22,454 bases of DNA from an uncultured Bifidobacteriaceae bacterium (lineage in GTDB: Bacteria > Actinomycetota > Actinomycetes > Actinomycetales > Bifidobacteriaceae), in assembly GCA_947253155.1 (NCBI GenBank), contig CAMXYK010000016.1, forward strand, positions 1-22,454, read 5' to 3'. The translations under genes and the position numbers were made by a program. The first letter of the stretch is position 1; every line of letters starts with the position of its first letter. The notes below the pieces were generated by a model, which had not been told where the DNA came from, made no database searches, and saw nothing but the letters and a program-made list of their open reading frames with translations. This document shows, piece by piece, positions 13,720 to 21,634 of this stretch.

Positions 13720-15641
13720 TGTTGATGCACCGGACCGTCCGGAGTAGTGCCCACAACTTGCACGATTGTGCCGCGAGGGCAATTGTCGTATATCCAGCGA
13801 GCATCCTGCTCGTACATGTTAATGCAGCCGTGAGAGCCGTGATTTGCAGGGTCTCCAGCAGCAATGCCGTTGTAATTCCACAAAGCAGTGTGGAAGCCTT
13901 CGCCGCCGTGGTAGTAACTAATCCAACGAACGTTTGGAGAAACGTAAGTTGAACCGTCAAAATTGTGACCGCGCATATCTTGTGTAGCGTAACGCAAGTA
14001 AATAAAGAATGTGCCAGAAGTAGACTCACCCATGCCGGTTCTACCAGTGCAAACCGGGAATGTTTTAATCAGCTCATCATTCTTGTAAACAGAAGCAGTC
14101 TGAGTTGATTTATCAACCACAATTCGCATTTCCACAAGCTTTTGCTCAACAGTAAACTTGGTTACTTTTGCAGGAATTGTAATATTAAAATCTTCACCGT
14201 TTTGCAAAGCATCGCAAGCTTTTTCAGCAATAGAACGATTGTAAGTTATTTCAACACCATTAGAACCCTTCATGGTTGTGAAAATAACTTTTCCTTCTTT
14301 ATTAATTGCGTCCTCTTGATTAACTTTTTGCTTATTCAGCGCTTTTGGAAGCACTTGAGATAAGTAAGAATCGGCTTTATCTACGTCAATATCGTAGGAA
14401 AGCTTACGACGAGTGGTATCTGCTTTTACGTTAATCCAAGAAGCAAGCTCTTTCTTTGGAACCGTAAAATCATCGCCATCCCCGTTGCTAAACTTTAATT
14501 TTTTCTCAAGGACTTTATTAAGATCGTTGGCAAGTTTCTGTGCAGCGTCGCGCTTAATAGGGGCATCCGTGCGCCTTGAAGAAACAGAAACTTTTACGGT
14601 TTTGCCAGGATTTGCAATTAATTTTTTCACAGCTTCGCGCACTGGCATAGTTTCAATTGTGCGTCCAGGAACACCGTCTTGCACGCCGAAAGACTCAGAT
14701 TCTTTATTGAAAACTGCAGTGTACGGCACAGCGCGATCGTGCTTCAAAACAAACTTATGCAATAAATACACGTCCATTTTGGAATCGTCGCGCTTAGCAT
14801 TCAAAGAAACATTTTTTTGAACCCAAGGCATAATGCGAGTAAATAAATTATCTCGCTTAGCATTAAGAATTGCGCTAACCGTAGCCTTTGTGTTTACCTT
14901 AACGCCAAGTTGCTTCAAACTTGCGGTTGTTGTGTTTCCGCGATCGTCCTTAATAACTAATTCCGTGCGATTAACAGCATTTTGCACTGCTTTATATACA
15001 GCCGATTCTTGCGCGCCCGTAAGATTTTGAGAAATTACAGAATCGCCAAAATTCACGCCTGGAGCAACGCGATCGTGGAAGTACCAATGCACAGCAAAAA
15101 ATGCTGCAGCAAGAATAATCACAAAAATAAAAAGCGAGTAGAAAAGTGCGAGCGCAGAATGAGCACTGCTATTCTTAGATTTTTGCTTAACGACTTGGAA
15201 TGTGTCTGTAGCTGTGTTATCTGCAGAAGTAGAAACGTAATTTGAAGCGTAAGATGAAGCGGATTTTCGGTCGGCTTTTCGATCTGCCTTTCGGTCAGCA
15301 TAGCGAGCAACTGCAGCTTCAACATCGTCAACAATATCGTATTGATTGTCAGCTTCGTCAGAAACTTCACCCAAGTTTTCAACAAGGCTTTCTTCTTCAC
15401 CATAAGCAGATTGATTATCTACCTGATTTTGAGCAAAGGAATCTTCGGCAACCGCGTCTTGCACAAGAGAATCTTGCGCAACTGACTCTTGTGCAACGGA
15501 CTCTTGCGCAAACTGATTCTGAGAATTCTGCTGCTCAACTTGCTCGAAAGCAACAGTATCGTCATTCTCGACATCAGGCACATAATCTGGAGTTGCGTTG
15601 AAGGAGTCACCGCCTTCAGGATTTTGCTGCATTTCAGCCAT
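13716..15641 (-). CDS. L,D-transpeptidase (YkuD domain), membrane-anchored
   Basis: These enzymes make 3-3 cross-links in peptidoglycan or attach proteins to it, and are poorly inhibited by most penicillins. The 641-residue product has an acidic cytoplasmic region with repeats (FAQES-type five-residue units at about 44-73 and three ADRK units near 115-126), one membrane helix at about 162-188, an extracellular region like the peptidoglycan-binding domain often found before YkuD (about 225-470), and the YkuD domain from about 503. The active site is HGSHGCIN, catalytic Cys near 606. ATG 15641 is chosen because AGAGG is eight bases upstream; ATG 15647 leaves only two. It is followed by the App1-type gene in one operon. 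Confidence 0.93.
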   Translation of the reverse strand: MAEMQQNPEGGDSFNATPDYVPDVENDDTVAFEQVEQQNSQNQFAQESVAQESVAQDSLVQDAVAEDSFAQNQVDNQSAYGEEESLVENLGEVSDEADNQYDIVDDVEAAVARYADRKADRKADRKSASSYASNYVSTSADNTATDTFQVVKQKSKNSSAHSALALFYSLFIFVIILAAAFFAVHWYFHDRVAPGVNFGDSVISQNLTGAQESAVYKAVQNAVNRTELVIKDDRGNTTTASLKQLGVKVNTKATVSAILNAKRDNLFTRIMPWVQKNVSLNAKRDDSKMDVYLLHKFVLKHDRAVPYTAVFNKESESFGVQDGVPGRTIETMPVREAVKKLIANPGKTVKVSVSSRRTDAPIKRDAAQKLANDLNKVLEKKLKFSNGDGDDFTVPKKELASWINVKADTTRRKLSYDIDVDKADSYLSQVLPKALNKQKVNQEDAINKEGKVIFTTMKGSNGVEITYNRSIAEKACDALQNGEDFNITIPAKVTKFTVEQKLVEMRIVVDKSTQTASVYKNDELIKTFPVCTGRTGMGESTSGTFFIYLRYATQDMRGHNFDGSTYVSPNVRWISYYHGGEGFHTALWNYNGIAAGDPANHGSHGCINMYEQDARWIYDNCPRGTIVQVVGTTPDGPVHQQ

Positions 15642-15732
15642 ATTCATAACCTCTGCTTAACAGTTACATGAAAAGACACGCTTGCATAGTTTAGCACTAG
15701 CGTCGCACGAAACTATATTTTGAGCCGCTAAT

Positions 15733-15809
15733 AGCCTAAGTGCGACTTAAGTAGAACTTAAGTTTCGACTTAAGCTCTACTTAAAATCTACTTAATATTT
15801 ACTTAGGCT
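15733..15809. repeat. Nested inverted repeat with phased ACTTAA motifs
   Basis: ACTTAA or ACTTAG begins at 15745, 15756, 15768, 15779, 15790 and 15801, a spacing of 11 or 12 bp. The block is also a nested palindrome: AGCCTAAGT (15733-15741) with ACTTAGGCT (15801-15809), and inside it TTAAGTAGA (15747-15755) with TCTACTTAA (15776-15784) and CTTAAG with CTTAAG. It lies between the end of the hydrolase gene and the start of the L,D-transpeptidase gene, so it may terminate the first or control the second. Confidence 0.7.
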
Positions 15810-15816
15810 CGCTAAT

Positions 15817-16770
15817 TTAATTGCGCTGTACTTGCAACAACAAATCAACCAAAGAAGAAGCAACTTCATACGGATGCTCAGTAGCGCTAAAATGACCACA
15901 ATCTTCAATAACTGTAAAATCAACATGCTTTGAAGAAGTCATTGCATCTGCCATTGGTCGCATAATTTCAGGCGCGCTAGACGGATCCAAAGTGCCGCTA
16001 ATAATCGCAGCAGGAGCTGTAATCAAAGGCAACTGATCTTCCATATCCGGGCGGCAAGCAGCCATGCGCTGGCGCCAAGCCAAGCCTTCAGGCTTTTGGT
16101 CATGAATCCAATTTTCAAAAGTTTGAATGAACTCAGGCGACTTTTTAATTGTAGAATCCTTTTCGGTTGCGTGAGCAAAATGCATAACAGGCTCAACAGT
16201 GTGGTCGCGCTCGCAAACTGAAGCAATTTCAAGACGCTTAGCGCGAGCTTGAGGAGCGTCGACGCAAGCGCGAGTATCGCATAAAGCAATGCCAGCAACA
16301 GCTTTAGGCAGAAGGCGCTGAACATCCAAAGCAACGTAGCCGCCCATAGAAAGACCAACCCACACGGCGCGCTCGTAACCCAAATCATTAATAAGCTTTA
16401 CATAAGATGCGCAAAGAGCGTCAAGAGCGTGAGCGTAATCAGCCTCGCTAAACTCGCCCTCGGCTTTTGGAACTTCACTTAAGCCGGCACCAACCATATC
16501 TGGAGCAAAAATCGGAACGTCATGCTTCAACGCGCCTTCGCTAAGAGCAGCGTCAATTTGAGCATTCAAAGAATCGGCGCAAGCGTCCCACATGCGGTGA
16601 TCTACCGGAAAACCGTGGATGAGGACGATTGGAGTAATGCTGGAATTGCTTGAATCGTCAGCATTTTTTACATCGCGATAAATCGTATTGTGCAACTTAA
16701 AAAGCGAGCAATCCTTAAAAGAATCGCACTTAGCAGCTGAATTATTTAAATTAATAGAACCTTCACTCAT
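15817..16770 (-). CDS. Alpha/beta hydrolase fold protein
   Basis: A 317-residue serine hydrolase of the alpha/beta fold. The oxyanion-hole segment VLIHGFPVDHRMW is at 49-61, the nucleophile elbow GLSMGG at 139-144 with Ser141, and the triad is completed by Asp262 (SGTLDPSS) and His293 (DCGHFSATEHP). It resembles the esterase/peroxidase-like carboxylester hydrolases; the substrate cannot be predicted. No signal peptide is present in the chosen form. The frame extends to 16860 with a leucine-rich lead that could mimic a membrane helix, but MSEGS at 16770 is preferred since TATTAT lies eight bases upstream (16779-16784), suggesting a leaderless mRNA. The lipid kinase gene is transcribed away from it across about 140 bp. 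Confidence 0.85.
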   Translation of the reverse strand: MSEGSINLNNSAAKCDSFKDCSLFKLHNTIYRDVKNADDSSNSSITPIVLIHGFPVDHRMWDACADSLNAQIDAALSEGALKHDVPIFAPDMVGAGLSEVPKAEGEFSEADYAHALDALCASYVKLINDLGYERAVWVGLSMGGYVALDVQRLLPKAVAGIALCDTRACVDAPQARAKRLEIASVCERDHTVEPVMHFAHATEKDSTIKKSPEFIQTFENWIHDQKPEGLAWRQRMAACRPDMEDQLPLITAPAAIISGTLDPSSAPEIMRPMADAMTSSKHVDFTVIEDCGHFSATEHPYEVASSLVDLLLQVQRN

Positions 16771-16911
16771 AAGCAACAATAATAGTCTTAGCCATATAAG
16801 AAGCCGCATAAGAAATATAAGAAATGTGTAAAAACAGTAAATATTCGTGCAATACTGCAAAATTTAGCGTAGTAGAGAAAATAATGTGCAAGAATAGAAG
16901 GTATGCCAACT

Positions 16912-18027
16912 ATGCCTATTCAAGCAACTATTGCACTTATGGTGATCGTTTTTGCGCTGGTACTTGCGCCATTCGTCATCATGATAGTTACGCGTACCAT
17001 GAAACGACATCATTTGGCAATAAAACTCGCCAAACGACACGGCGATTCAGTGCATTACGCTTTTATTCTTAACCCTTCAAAACCGCAAGCGGAAGCGTAT
17101 CGCGAAAGTATTAAAAATTATTGTAACAAGCGCAAATTAACTTACGAAATTATTGATACGCAACTGGATAAAGACGGGCGCGAGTGCGCTTTAGAGGCGC
17201 TTTCAAACGGCGCGAATGTTGTGGTGGCTGTTGGCGGCGACGGCACTGTGAGGACTGTTGCGAGCGCAGTAAGCGGCAAAGGGCATGCGATGGGAATTAT
17301 TCCTATTGGCACAGGAAATCTTTTTGCAAGAAACATGGGCATACCTGTGAACGACGTGGATGCGGCGTTGCGCGTGGCCACTTCGCACGGATCTAGGCAG
17401 GTTGACGTTGGGCGCGTGACGATTCTCGACAAGCCGAATGAGAATCATGGGCACGCGTTTTTGATTATTGCAGGCATCGGTTTTGACGCGCTTATGATTG
17501 ACGACACGGATCCGAAGCTGAAGAAAAATATTAGTTGGCTTGCTTATTTTGTGGCCGGAGTTAAACATTTGTTTATGCCGAAGTATCGTGCAACCGTTAC
17601 TTTAATGCGATCCGACGGAAGCGAAAGCGTACTAAAAGGACTTACGTTCCGCACACTTATGGCTGGAAATTGCGGGCAAATTCCTATGTTTTCGCTTATG
17701 CCGGAAGCTTCTTACGACGACGGCGTGCTTGATTTTGAGATTATTGACACTTCGGGTGGATTAATTGGTTGGGCTAATTTATTCCGCGGAGTTGTGCACC
17801 AAACCGTAACAGGACACGCACTTCAGCAGGATTCGCTATCTGCCGGCTCAAGAATTGACCAAACGCAAGGATTTAGCGCGGAAGTAAAATTGGAAAAGTC
17901 GGCGCCGGTGCAGGTGGACGGCGACATTTTGGGTTACACAAAGCATTTGCGCTTCACCGTTGACAAGCAAGCACTGTGCGTGCGCGTGCCGGCAAGCGTA
18001 AAAACCAGCGTTCCTGTGGGTGAATAA
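16912..18027 (+). CDS. Diacylglycerol kinase-family lipid kinase
   Basis: The DagK/YegS/sphingosine kinase family phosphorylates lipid hydroxyl groups with ATP at the inner face of the membrane, for example to recycle diacylglycerol to phosphatidate. The 371-residue product has an N-terminal membrane helix (about 6-27), then the kinase domain FILNPSKPQA (51-60), the nucleotide loop GGDGTVRTVASAV (108-120) and PIGTGNLFARN (131-141), and the C-terminal beta-sandwich with QVDGDILG. ATG 16912 is chosen because GAAGG is ten bases upstream; ATG 16903 lies only one base from that site. The membrane helix is an addition relative to the shorter, soluble members. The link with the neighbouring hydrolase is only positional. 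Confidence 0.9.
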   Translation: MPIQATIALMVIVFALVLAPFVIMIVTRTMKRHHLAIKLAKRHGDSVHYAFILNPSKPQAEAYRESIKNYCNKRKLTYEIIDTQLDKDGRECALEALSNGANVVVAVGGDGTVRTVASAVSGKGHAMGIIPIGTGNLFARNMGIPVNDVDAALRVATSHGSRQVDVGRVTILDKPNENHGHAFLIIAGIGFDALMIDDTDPKLKKNISWLAYFVAGVKHLFMPKYRATVTLMRSDGSESVLKGLTFRTLMAGNCGQIPMFSLMPEASYDDGVLDFEIIDTSGGLIGWANLFRGVVHQTVTGHALQQDSLSAGSRIDQTQGFSAEVKLEKSAPVQVDGDILGYTKHLRFTVDKQALCVRVPASVKTSVPVGE

Positions 18028-18050
18028 GTAATAGTTCGTGTAATTCCTAC

Positions 18051-18212
18051 TTAATGTGGCGCGAGTTTCGGTGGATTTCTCTCCTCGCAAGTTCCCGTCC
18101 TTCGTCGCTCTAGCTGTTAAAGACTTTATTGTCTGCTTTGTTCTTGAAAGAACGTTGCTTCCTCAGTCCTCTTTTATTGCTCGTAGAGAAATCCCCCAAA
18201 CTCTGCGTGCTT
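18051..18212. repeat. MITE-like element with inverted ends
   Basis: The left end (GAGTTTCGGTGGATTTCTCT, 18063-18082) and the right end (AGAGAAATCCCCCAAACTC, 18185-18203) are imperfect inverted repeats. The left 55 bp reappear at 22401-22454. The interior has no gene but contains GTTCTTGAAAGAAC, a small palindrome. No transposase is present in the window. Confidence 0.5.
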
Positions 18213-18239
18213 AATGTTTAATAACCTCGTTTTATCGCA

Positions 18240-18322
18240 GAGATTTTTCGATTTTTCTTCTTCGCTTGGCGAATCAGCAGCCTTCGGCTCTGACGTTCGC
18301 CGCGCTCAGTGCGAAAAATCTC
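18240..18322. repeat. Large composite hairpin upstream of pgm
   Basis: GAGATTTTTCG (18240-18250) pairs with CGAAAAATCTC (18312-18322). Inside, GGCGAA (18268-18273) pairs with TTCGCC (18296-18301), then TCAG with CTGA and AGCC with GGCT around a TTC loop. With the element at 18051-18212 this fills most of the 388-bp gap between the lipid kinase and pgm. The remaining 18323-18415 is AT-rich and holds no clear promoter. Confidence 0.6.
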
Positions 18323-18415
18323 AAATCTCTACCACACGAATATCCACGCTAATGTGAAACCAAAATGCGTATGAAAATATAGAAAAATACAAGCGCCGTG
18401 GCAAAATAAAAAATT

Positions 18416-20089
18416 ATGGTAGCAAAAAATGCGGGAATGCCCGCCACCCCAGAAGATCTAGTCGATGTCGACGCTTTGGTCGGCGCGTACTACGATGAAG
18501 TTCCAAATTCCAATATTCCAGAACAGCGCGTGATTTTCGGCACGTCCGGCCACCGTGGTTCCGCTTTAAAAACTTCGTTTAACGAAGCTCATATTGTGGC
18601 AATCACTCAAGCCATCGCCGAGTACCGCAAGAAAGCTGGCGTAACCGGCCCACTTTACATCGGTCGCGACACGCACGCACTTTCTGAGCCTGCTCAAAAA
18701 ACCGCAATCGAAGTTTTGGTTGCTAACGGCGTTCACGTTCGCGTGGATTCTCGCGGCGACTTCGTGCCAACTCCTGTTGTATCCCAAGCTATTTTGACGC
18801 ATAACCGCGCAGCCGACGGCACTCAACGCTTTAGCGGCGACGGCTTGGCTGACGGCATCGTCGTCACCCCATCGCACAATCCACCAACCGACGGCGGATT
18901 TAAGTACGATCCTGTAACTGGCGGCCCTGCCCCAGCAGACGTAACTAACGCAATCGCAGCTCGCGCAAACGAATTACTCGACAACTACAAGTCCGTAAAG
19001 CGCGTGCCATTCGAAGAAGCAATCAAATCTGACTTAGTAGAAGGCTTCGATTATCGCGAACATTACGTAAGCGATTTGGCAAACGTAATCGACTTCGACG
19101 TGATTCGCTCCAGCGGTGTGCGCTTAGGAATCGATCCTTTGGGCGGCGCAAGCGTAAACTACTGGCCACTTATGAACGAAAAGTACGGCCTGAATATTGG
19201 CGTTGTGCGTCCAGAAGTTGACCCAACTTGGCGATTCATGACGATTGATCACGACGGTAAGATTCGTATGGATCCAAGCTCCCCTTACGCAATGAAGGGC
19301 TTGGTTGACCAGCTTAACGCCGGTGCTTGGGATAAGTACGATTTGGTTGGCGGCACCGATCCAGATGCCGACCGCCATGGAATTGTGTGCCCGAACTGGG
19401 GCGTTATGAACCCGAACCACTACATTGCAGTGTGCGTGGAGTACTTGTTCGGCGGCGCTCGCCCAGATTGGCCAAAGAACACGGCAATCGGCAAGACACT
19501 CGTGTCTTCTTCCCTGATTGATCGCGTGGCTGCTTCTATTAATGCAAAGCTTGTGGAAGTGCCAGTTGGCTTCAAGTGGTTCGTTGACCCACTCTTTAGC
19601 GGCGAAGTTGCTTTCGGCGGCGAGGAAAGCTCCGGCATGAGCTTCTTGCGCAAGGACGGACGCGTGTGGACCACCGATAAGGACGGCCTTATTCCAGACT
19701 TGCTCGCGGCTGAAATTACTGCAAAGACTGGCAAGAATCCAGCTCAGCTTCACCAAGACCAGGTTGCTCGCTTTGGCGAAAGCTGGTACAAGCGCGTTGA
19801 TACCCCAACCACGCTTGAGCAGAAGCAGAAGTTCGCAGCTTTGAGCGGCGACGACGTTGAGGCAACAAAGCTTGCCGGCGAAGATATTACCGCAAAGCTT
19901 ACGGAAGCTCCTGGAAACGGCGCAAAGATTGGCGGCTTGAAGGTGACGACTAAGAACAACTGGTTCGCCGCTCGCCCATCCGGCACCGAAAATATTTACA
20001 AAGTTTACGCAGAATCCTTTGTTTCTCCAGAAGCACTTGATAAAGTACTTGAAGAAGCTACTGCTGTAGTTGACAAGGCTTTAGCGTAA
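18416..20089 (+). CDS. pgm: Phosphoglucomutase, alpha-D-glucose-specific
   Basis: Pgm interconverts glucose 1-phosphate and glucose 6-phosphate, linking glycogen and sugar-nucleotide pools to central metabolism. The 557-residue product has every phosphohexomutase motif: TSGHRGS (43-49), the phosphoserine loop TPSHNPP with Ser153, the magnesium loop DPDADRHG (315-322), the sugar-binding GEESSG (402-407) and the phosphate-binding RPSGTENIYKVYAES (520-534). The N-terminus (PATPEDLVDVDALVGAYY) matches bifidobacterial-type Pgm, supporting ATG 18416, even though no Shine-Dalgarno precedes it. A strong terminator follows 29 bp after the stop. Confidence 0.96.
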   Translation: MVAKNAGMPATPEDLVDVDALVGAYYDEVPNSNIPEQRVIFGTSGHRGSALKTSFNEAHIVAITQAIAEYRKKAGVTGPLYIGRDTHALSEPAQKTAIEVLVANGVHVRVDSRGDFVPTPVVSQAILTHNRAADGTQRFSGDGLADGIVVTPSHNPPTDGGFKYDPVTGGPAPADVTNAIAARANELLDNYKSVKRVPFEEAIKSDLVEGFDYREHYVSDLANVIDFDVIRSSGVRLGIDPLGGASVNYWPLMNEKYGLNIGVVRPEVDPTWRFMTIDHDGKIRMDPSSPYAMKGLVDQLNAGAWDKYDLVGGTDPDADRHGIVCPNWGVMNPNHYIAVCVEYLFGGARPDWPKNTAIGKTLVSSSLIDRVAASINAKLVEVPVGFKWFVDPLFSGEVAFGGEESSGMSFLRKDGRVWTTDKDGLIPDLLAAEITAKTGKNPAQLHQDQVARFGESWYKRVDTPTTLEQKQKFAALSGDDVEATKLAGEDITAKLTEAPGNGAKIGGLKVTTKNNWFAARPSGTENIYKVYAESFVSPEALDKVLEEATAVVDKALA

Positions 20090-20118
20090 AATAGTAGTCT
20101 TCCTATGCAAAAGCTAAC

Positions 20119-20153
20119 TGCGCTGGTTGCAATTCGCAACCAGCGCATTTTTT
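20119..20153 (+). terminator. Intrinsic terminator of pgm, adjoining the next gene's SD
   Basis: TGCGCTGGTTGC (20119-20130) and GCAACCAGCGCA (20136-20147) form a perfect 12-bp stem with loop AATTC, followed by six T. The GAAAGG ribosome-binding site of the RNase H gene begins at the next base (20154). Confidence 0.93.
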
Positions 20154-20165
20154 GAAAGGTTTGCC

Positions 20166-21179
20166 ATGATAGTTGTTTCCACAGACGGTTCCGCATTGGG
20201 AAATCCAAACGGTTCAATGGGTTGGGCTTGGGCAGACCACACCAATGAAGCCGGAAACGCTAGCGAGCACCATCACGCAGGCAACGCGGATGCAGGCGGC
20301 GCTACTAACGGCACAAATCAAATCGGCGAATTATGCGCAGTTTTAGAAGCTTTACGCGCGCATCCAGGAAGCGAGCCGCTCACAATCGAAAGCGATTCGC
20401 AATACGCAATTAATTGCTCAACTACTTGGATTCACGGATGGAAAAAGAACGGTTGGAAGAATTCCAAAAAAGAGCCTGTAAAAAATGCCGATTTGATTCG
20501 CGCAATTGACGCGGAAATTACTAAGCGCGAGGGTGCTGTAAAGTTCGTGTGGGTTAAAGGACACGCTGGAAACGCTGGAAACGAGAAGGTTGATACTTTA
20601 GCGCGCGGTTATGCGGAAGATTGCCGAAGCGGCGTGAAGAGCGGTTATTTGCCTTTGGAAGGGTGGAAATCGCTACTTTCTTCGGAATATGCGGAAGGTA
20701 CGGATGTGCCAAGTGACGCGAAAATGCTTTTGGAAGGGAAGATTTCCGCGGCTGAATATCATATTGATCGCGCAGTTGGAGAAGATACGAATCCCGATTT
20801 TGCGAAAGATGCGAATACGGATATTGCGGAAACTAACGATATTGCGGAAACTCGCGAAGAAGCAGAAACTAGCGACGCGTCTAAAATTACCGAAAATAAT
20901 GAAGACGATGCGCAAAAATCGCAAGATACTAATGAATCGCACGAAATAAACGAGGCGAACGATACGAAGGAAGCGAACGATGCGCGCGAGTCAGAAAAGA
21001 AGCCGAAACCCGTTCCCGGCCTAAGCGTTTCTGGCGTGCTGCAGTTCACTCCCCCGCCAAACACAAGCCCAACTTTTACGGGCGAGCCGCGCTTTATTTC
21101 CGGCACAATCAACGTAAGCGGATACGTCGAGCCCGACGGCACTCTGCGTCTATCTCCAACCGCCTTCTACCTTTCATAG
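20166..21179 (+). CDS. rnhA: Ribonuclease HI with long C-terminal extension
   Basis: RNase HI cleaves the RNA strand of RNA-DNA hybrids such as R-loops and primers. Residues 1-150 form the catalytic domain with the acidic active site Asp7 (STDGSALGNP), Glu55 (IGELCAVLEAL), Asp77 (IESDSQYAI) and Asp143 (GNEKVDTLA), plus His133 in KGHAGNAGNE. A His/Gly/Asn-rich insertion (about 31-50) enlarges the first hairpin. The protein is 337 residues, about twice the usual 155: a linker to 205, an acidic, disordered Glu/Asp/Asn/Thr stretch (205-280) and a last segment (283-337) that looks beta-rich (VSGVLQFTPPP, ISGTINVSGY, GTLRLSPTAF). ATG 20166 has GAAAGG six bases upstream. The start further up at 20127 would lie inside the terminator and is rejected. 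Confidence 0.92.
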   Translation: MIVVSTDGSALGNPNGSMGWAWADHTNEAGNASEHHHAGNADAGGATNGTNQIGELCAVLEALRAHPGSEPLTIESDSQYAINCSTTWIHGWKKNGWKNSKKEPVKNADLIRAIDAEITKREGAVKFVWVKGHAGNAGNEKVDTLARGYAEDCRSGVKSGYLPLEGWKSLLSSEYAEGTDVPSDAKMLLEGKISAAEYHIDRAVGEDTNPDFAKDANTDIAETNDIAETREEAETSDASKITENNEDDAQKSQDTNESHEINEANDTKEANDARESEKKPKPVPGLSVSGVLQFTPPPNTSPTFTGEPRFISGTINVSGYVEPDGTLRLSPTAFYLS

Positions 21180-21188
21180 GCTATTTTT

Positions 21189-21230
21189 TAATGTGGCGCG
21201 AGTTTTGAGTAATCCTACTTAATGTGGCGC
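21189..21230 (+). repeat. TGTGGCGCGAGTT dispersed motif
   Basis: TGTGGCGCGAGTT occurs at 21192-21204, with a partial TGTGGCGC at 21223-21230 running into the 53-bp array. The same motif is at 18055-18067, 22384-22396 and 22405-22417. A CCTACTTAATGTGGCGC block is shared with the element at 18051. All copies lie just after plus-strand genes. Confidence 0.7.
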
Positions 21231-21480
21231 TCCAAACGTTCGCAACTTTCCCCGCATTTGGAGGGTTTAACGTCACAAATCGCTCCAAACGTGAGGAATT
21301 TATCTCGCGTTTGGAGGGTTTGGACTGGCGTGACGCTCCAAACGCGGGAAATTTATCTCGCATTTGGAGGGTTTTGGTGTATCTGGCGCTCCAAACGCGG
21401 GGAATTTATCTCGCGTTTGGAGGGTTTAACGTCACAAATCGCTCCAAACGTGCGCAACTTATCTCGCATTTGGAGAGTGT
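21228..21480. repeat. Five-unit 53-bp tandem array of hairpin-forming repeats
   Basis: Units begin with CGCTCCAAAC at 21228, 21281, 21334, 21387 and 21440, exactly 53 bp apart. Each holds CTCCAAACG and, about 17 bases on, CG(T/C)TTTGGAG-like or CGCATTTGGAG sequence, so every unit can fold as a hairpin. The 15-bp linkers vary, but linkers 1 and 4 are identical. It occupies most of the 455-bp gap between rnhA and rpiA. Open frames across it are repeat artefacts. From 21481 to 21634 I see only the rpiA leader. Confidence 0.93.
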
Positions 21481-21634
21481 GAGCATTCTAGCTCAGTTCA
21501 AAAAATCTACACGCAGACTAATATGGAAATGTAATAAAATGAGGCACGCATAAAAGCGAAAAAGTCTCTCCCGCAAATGCGATGGAAGTTCATCGGCGAA
21601 CTCGGGAATAACAAAATATAAGAAAGCAGGAATA

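Noticed and set aside
18210..18216. Target-site duplication (CTTAATG on both sides of the 18051 element)
   Set aside because: TTAATG is also part of the other copies at 21188 and 22401, so it belongs to the repeat and is not a duplicated target.
20127..20165. N-terminal extension of RNase HI
   Set aside because: These codons lie inside the intrinsic terminator and upstream of the true ribosome-binding site at 20154.
21228..21480. CRISPR array
   Set aside because: The units are 53 bp with only about 15 variable bases, two of the linkers are identical, and no cas gene is nearby.
21222..21553. Small proteins encoded across the 53-bp array
   Set aside because: The peptides are just the repeat read in rotating frames (53 is not a multiple of 3), and no ribosome-binding site is present.
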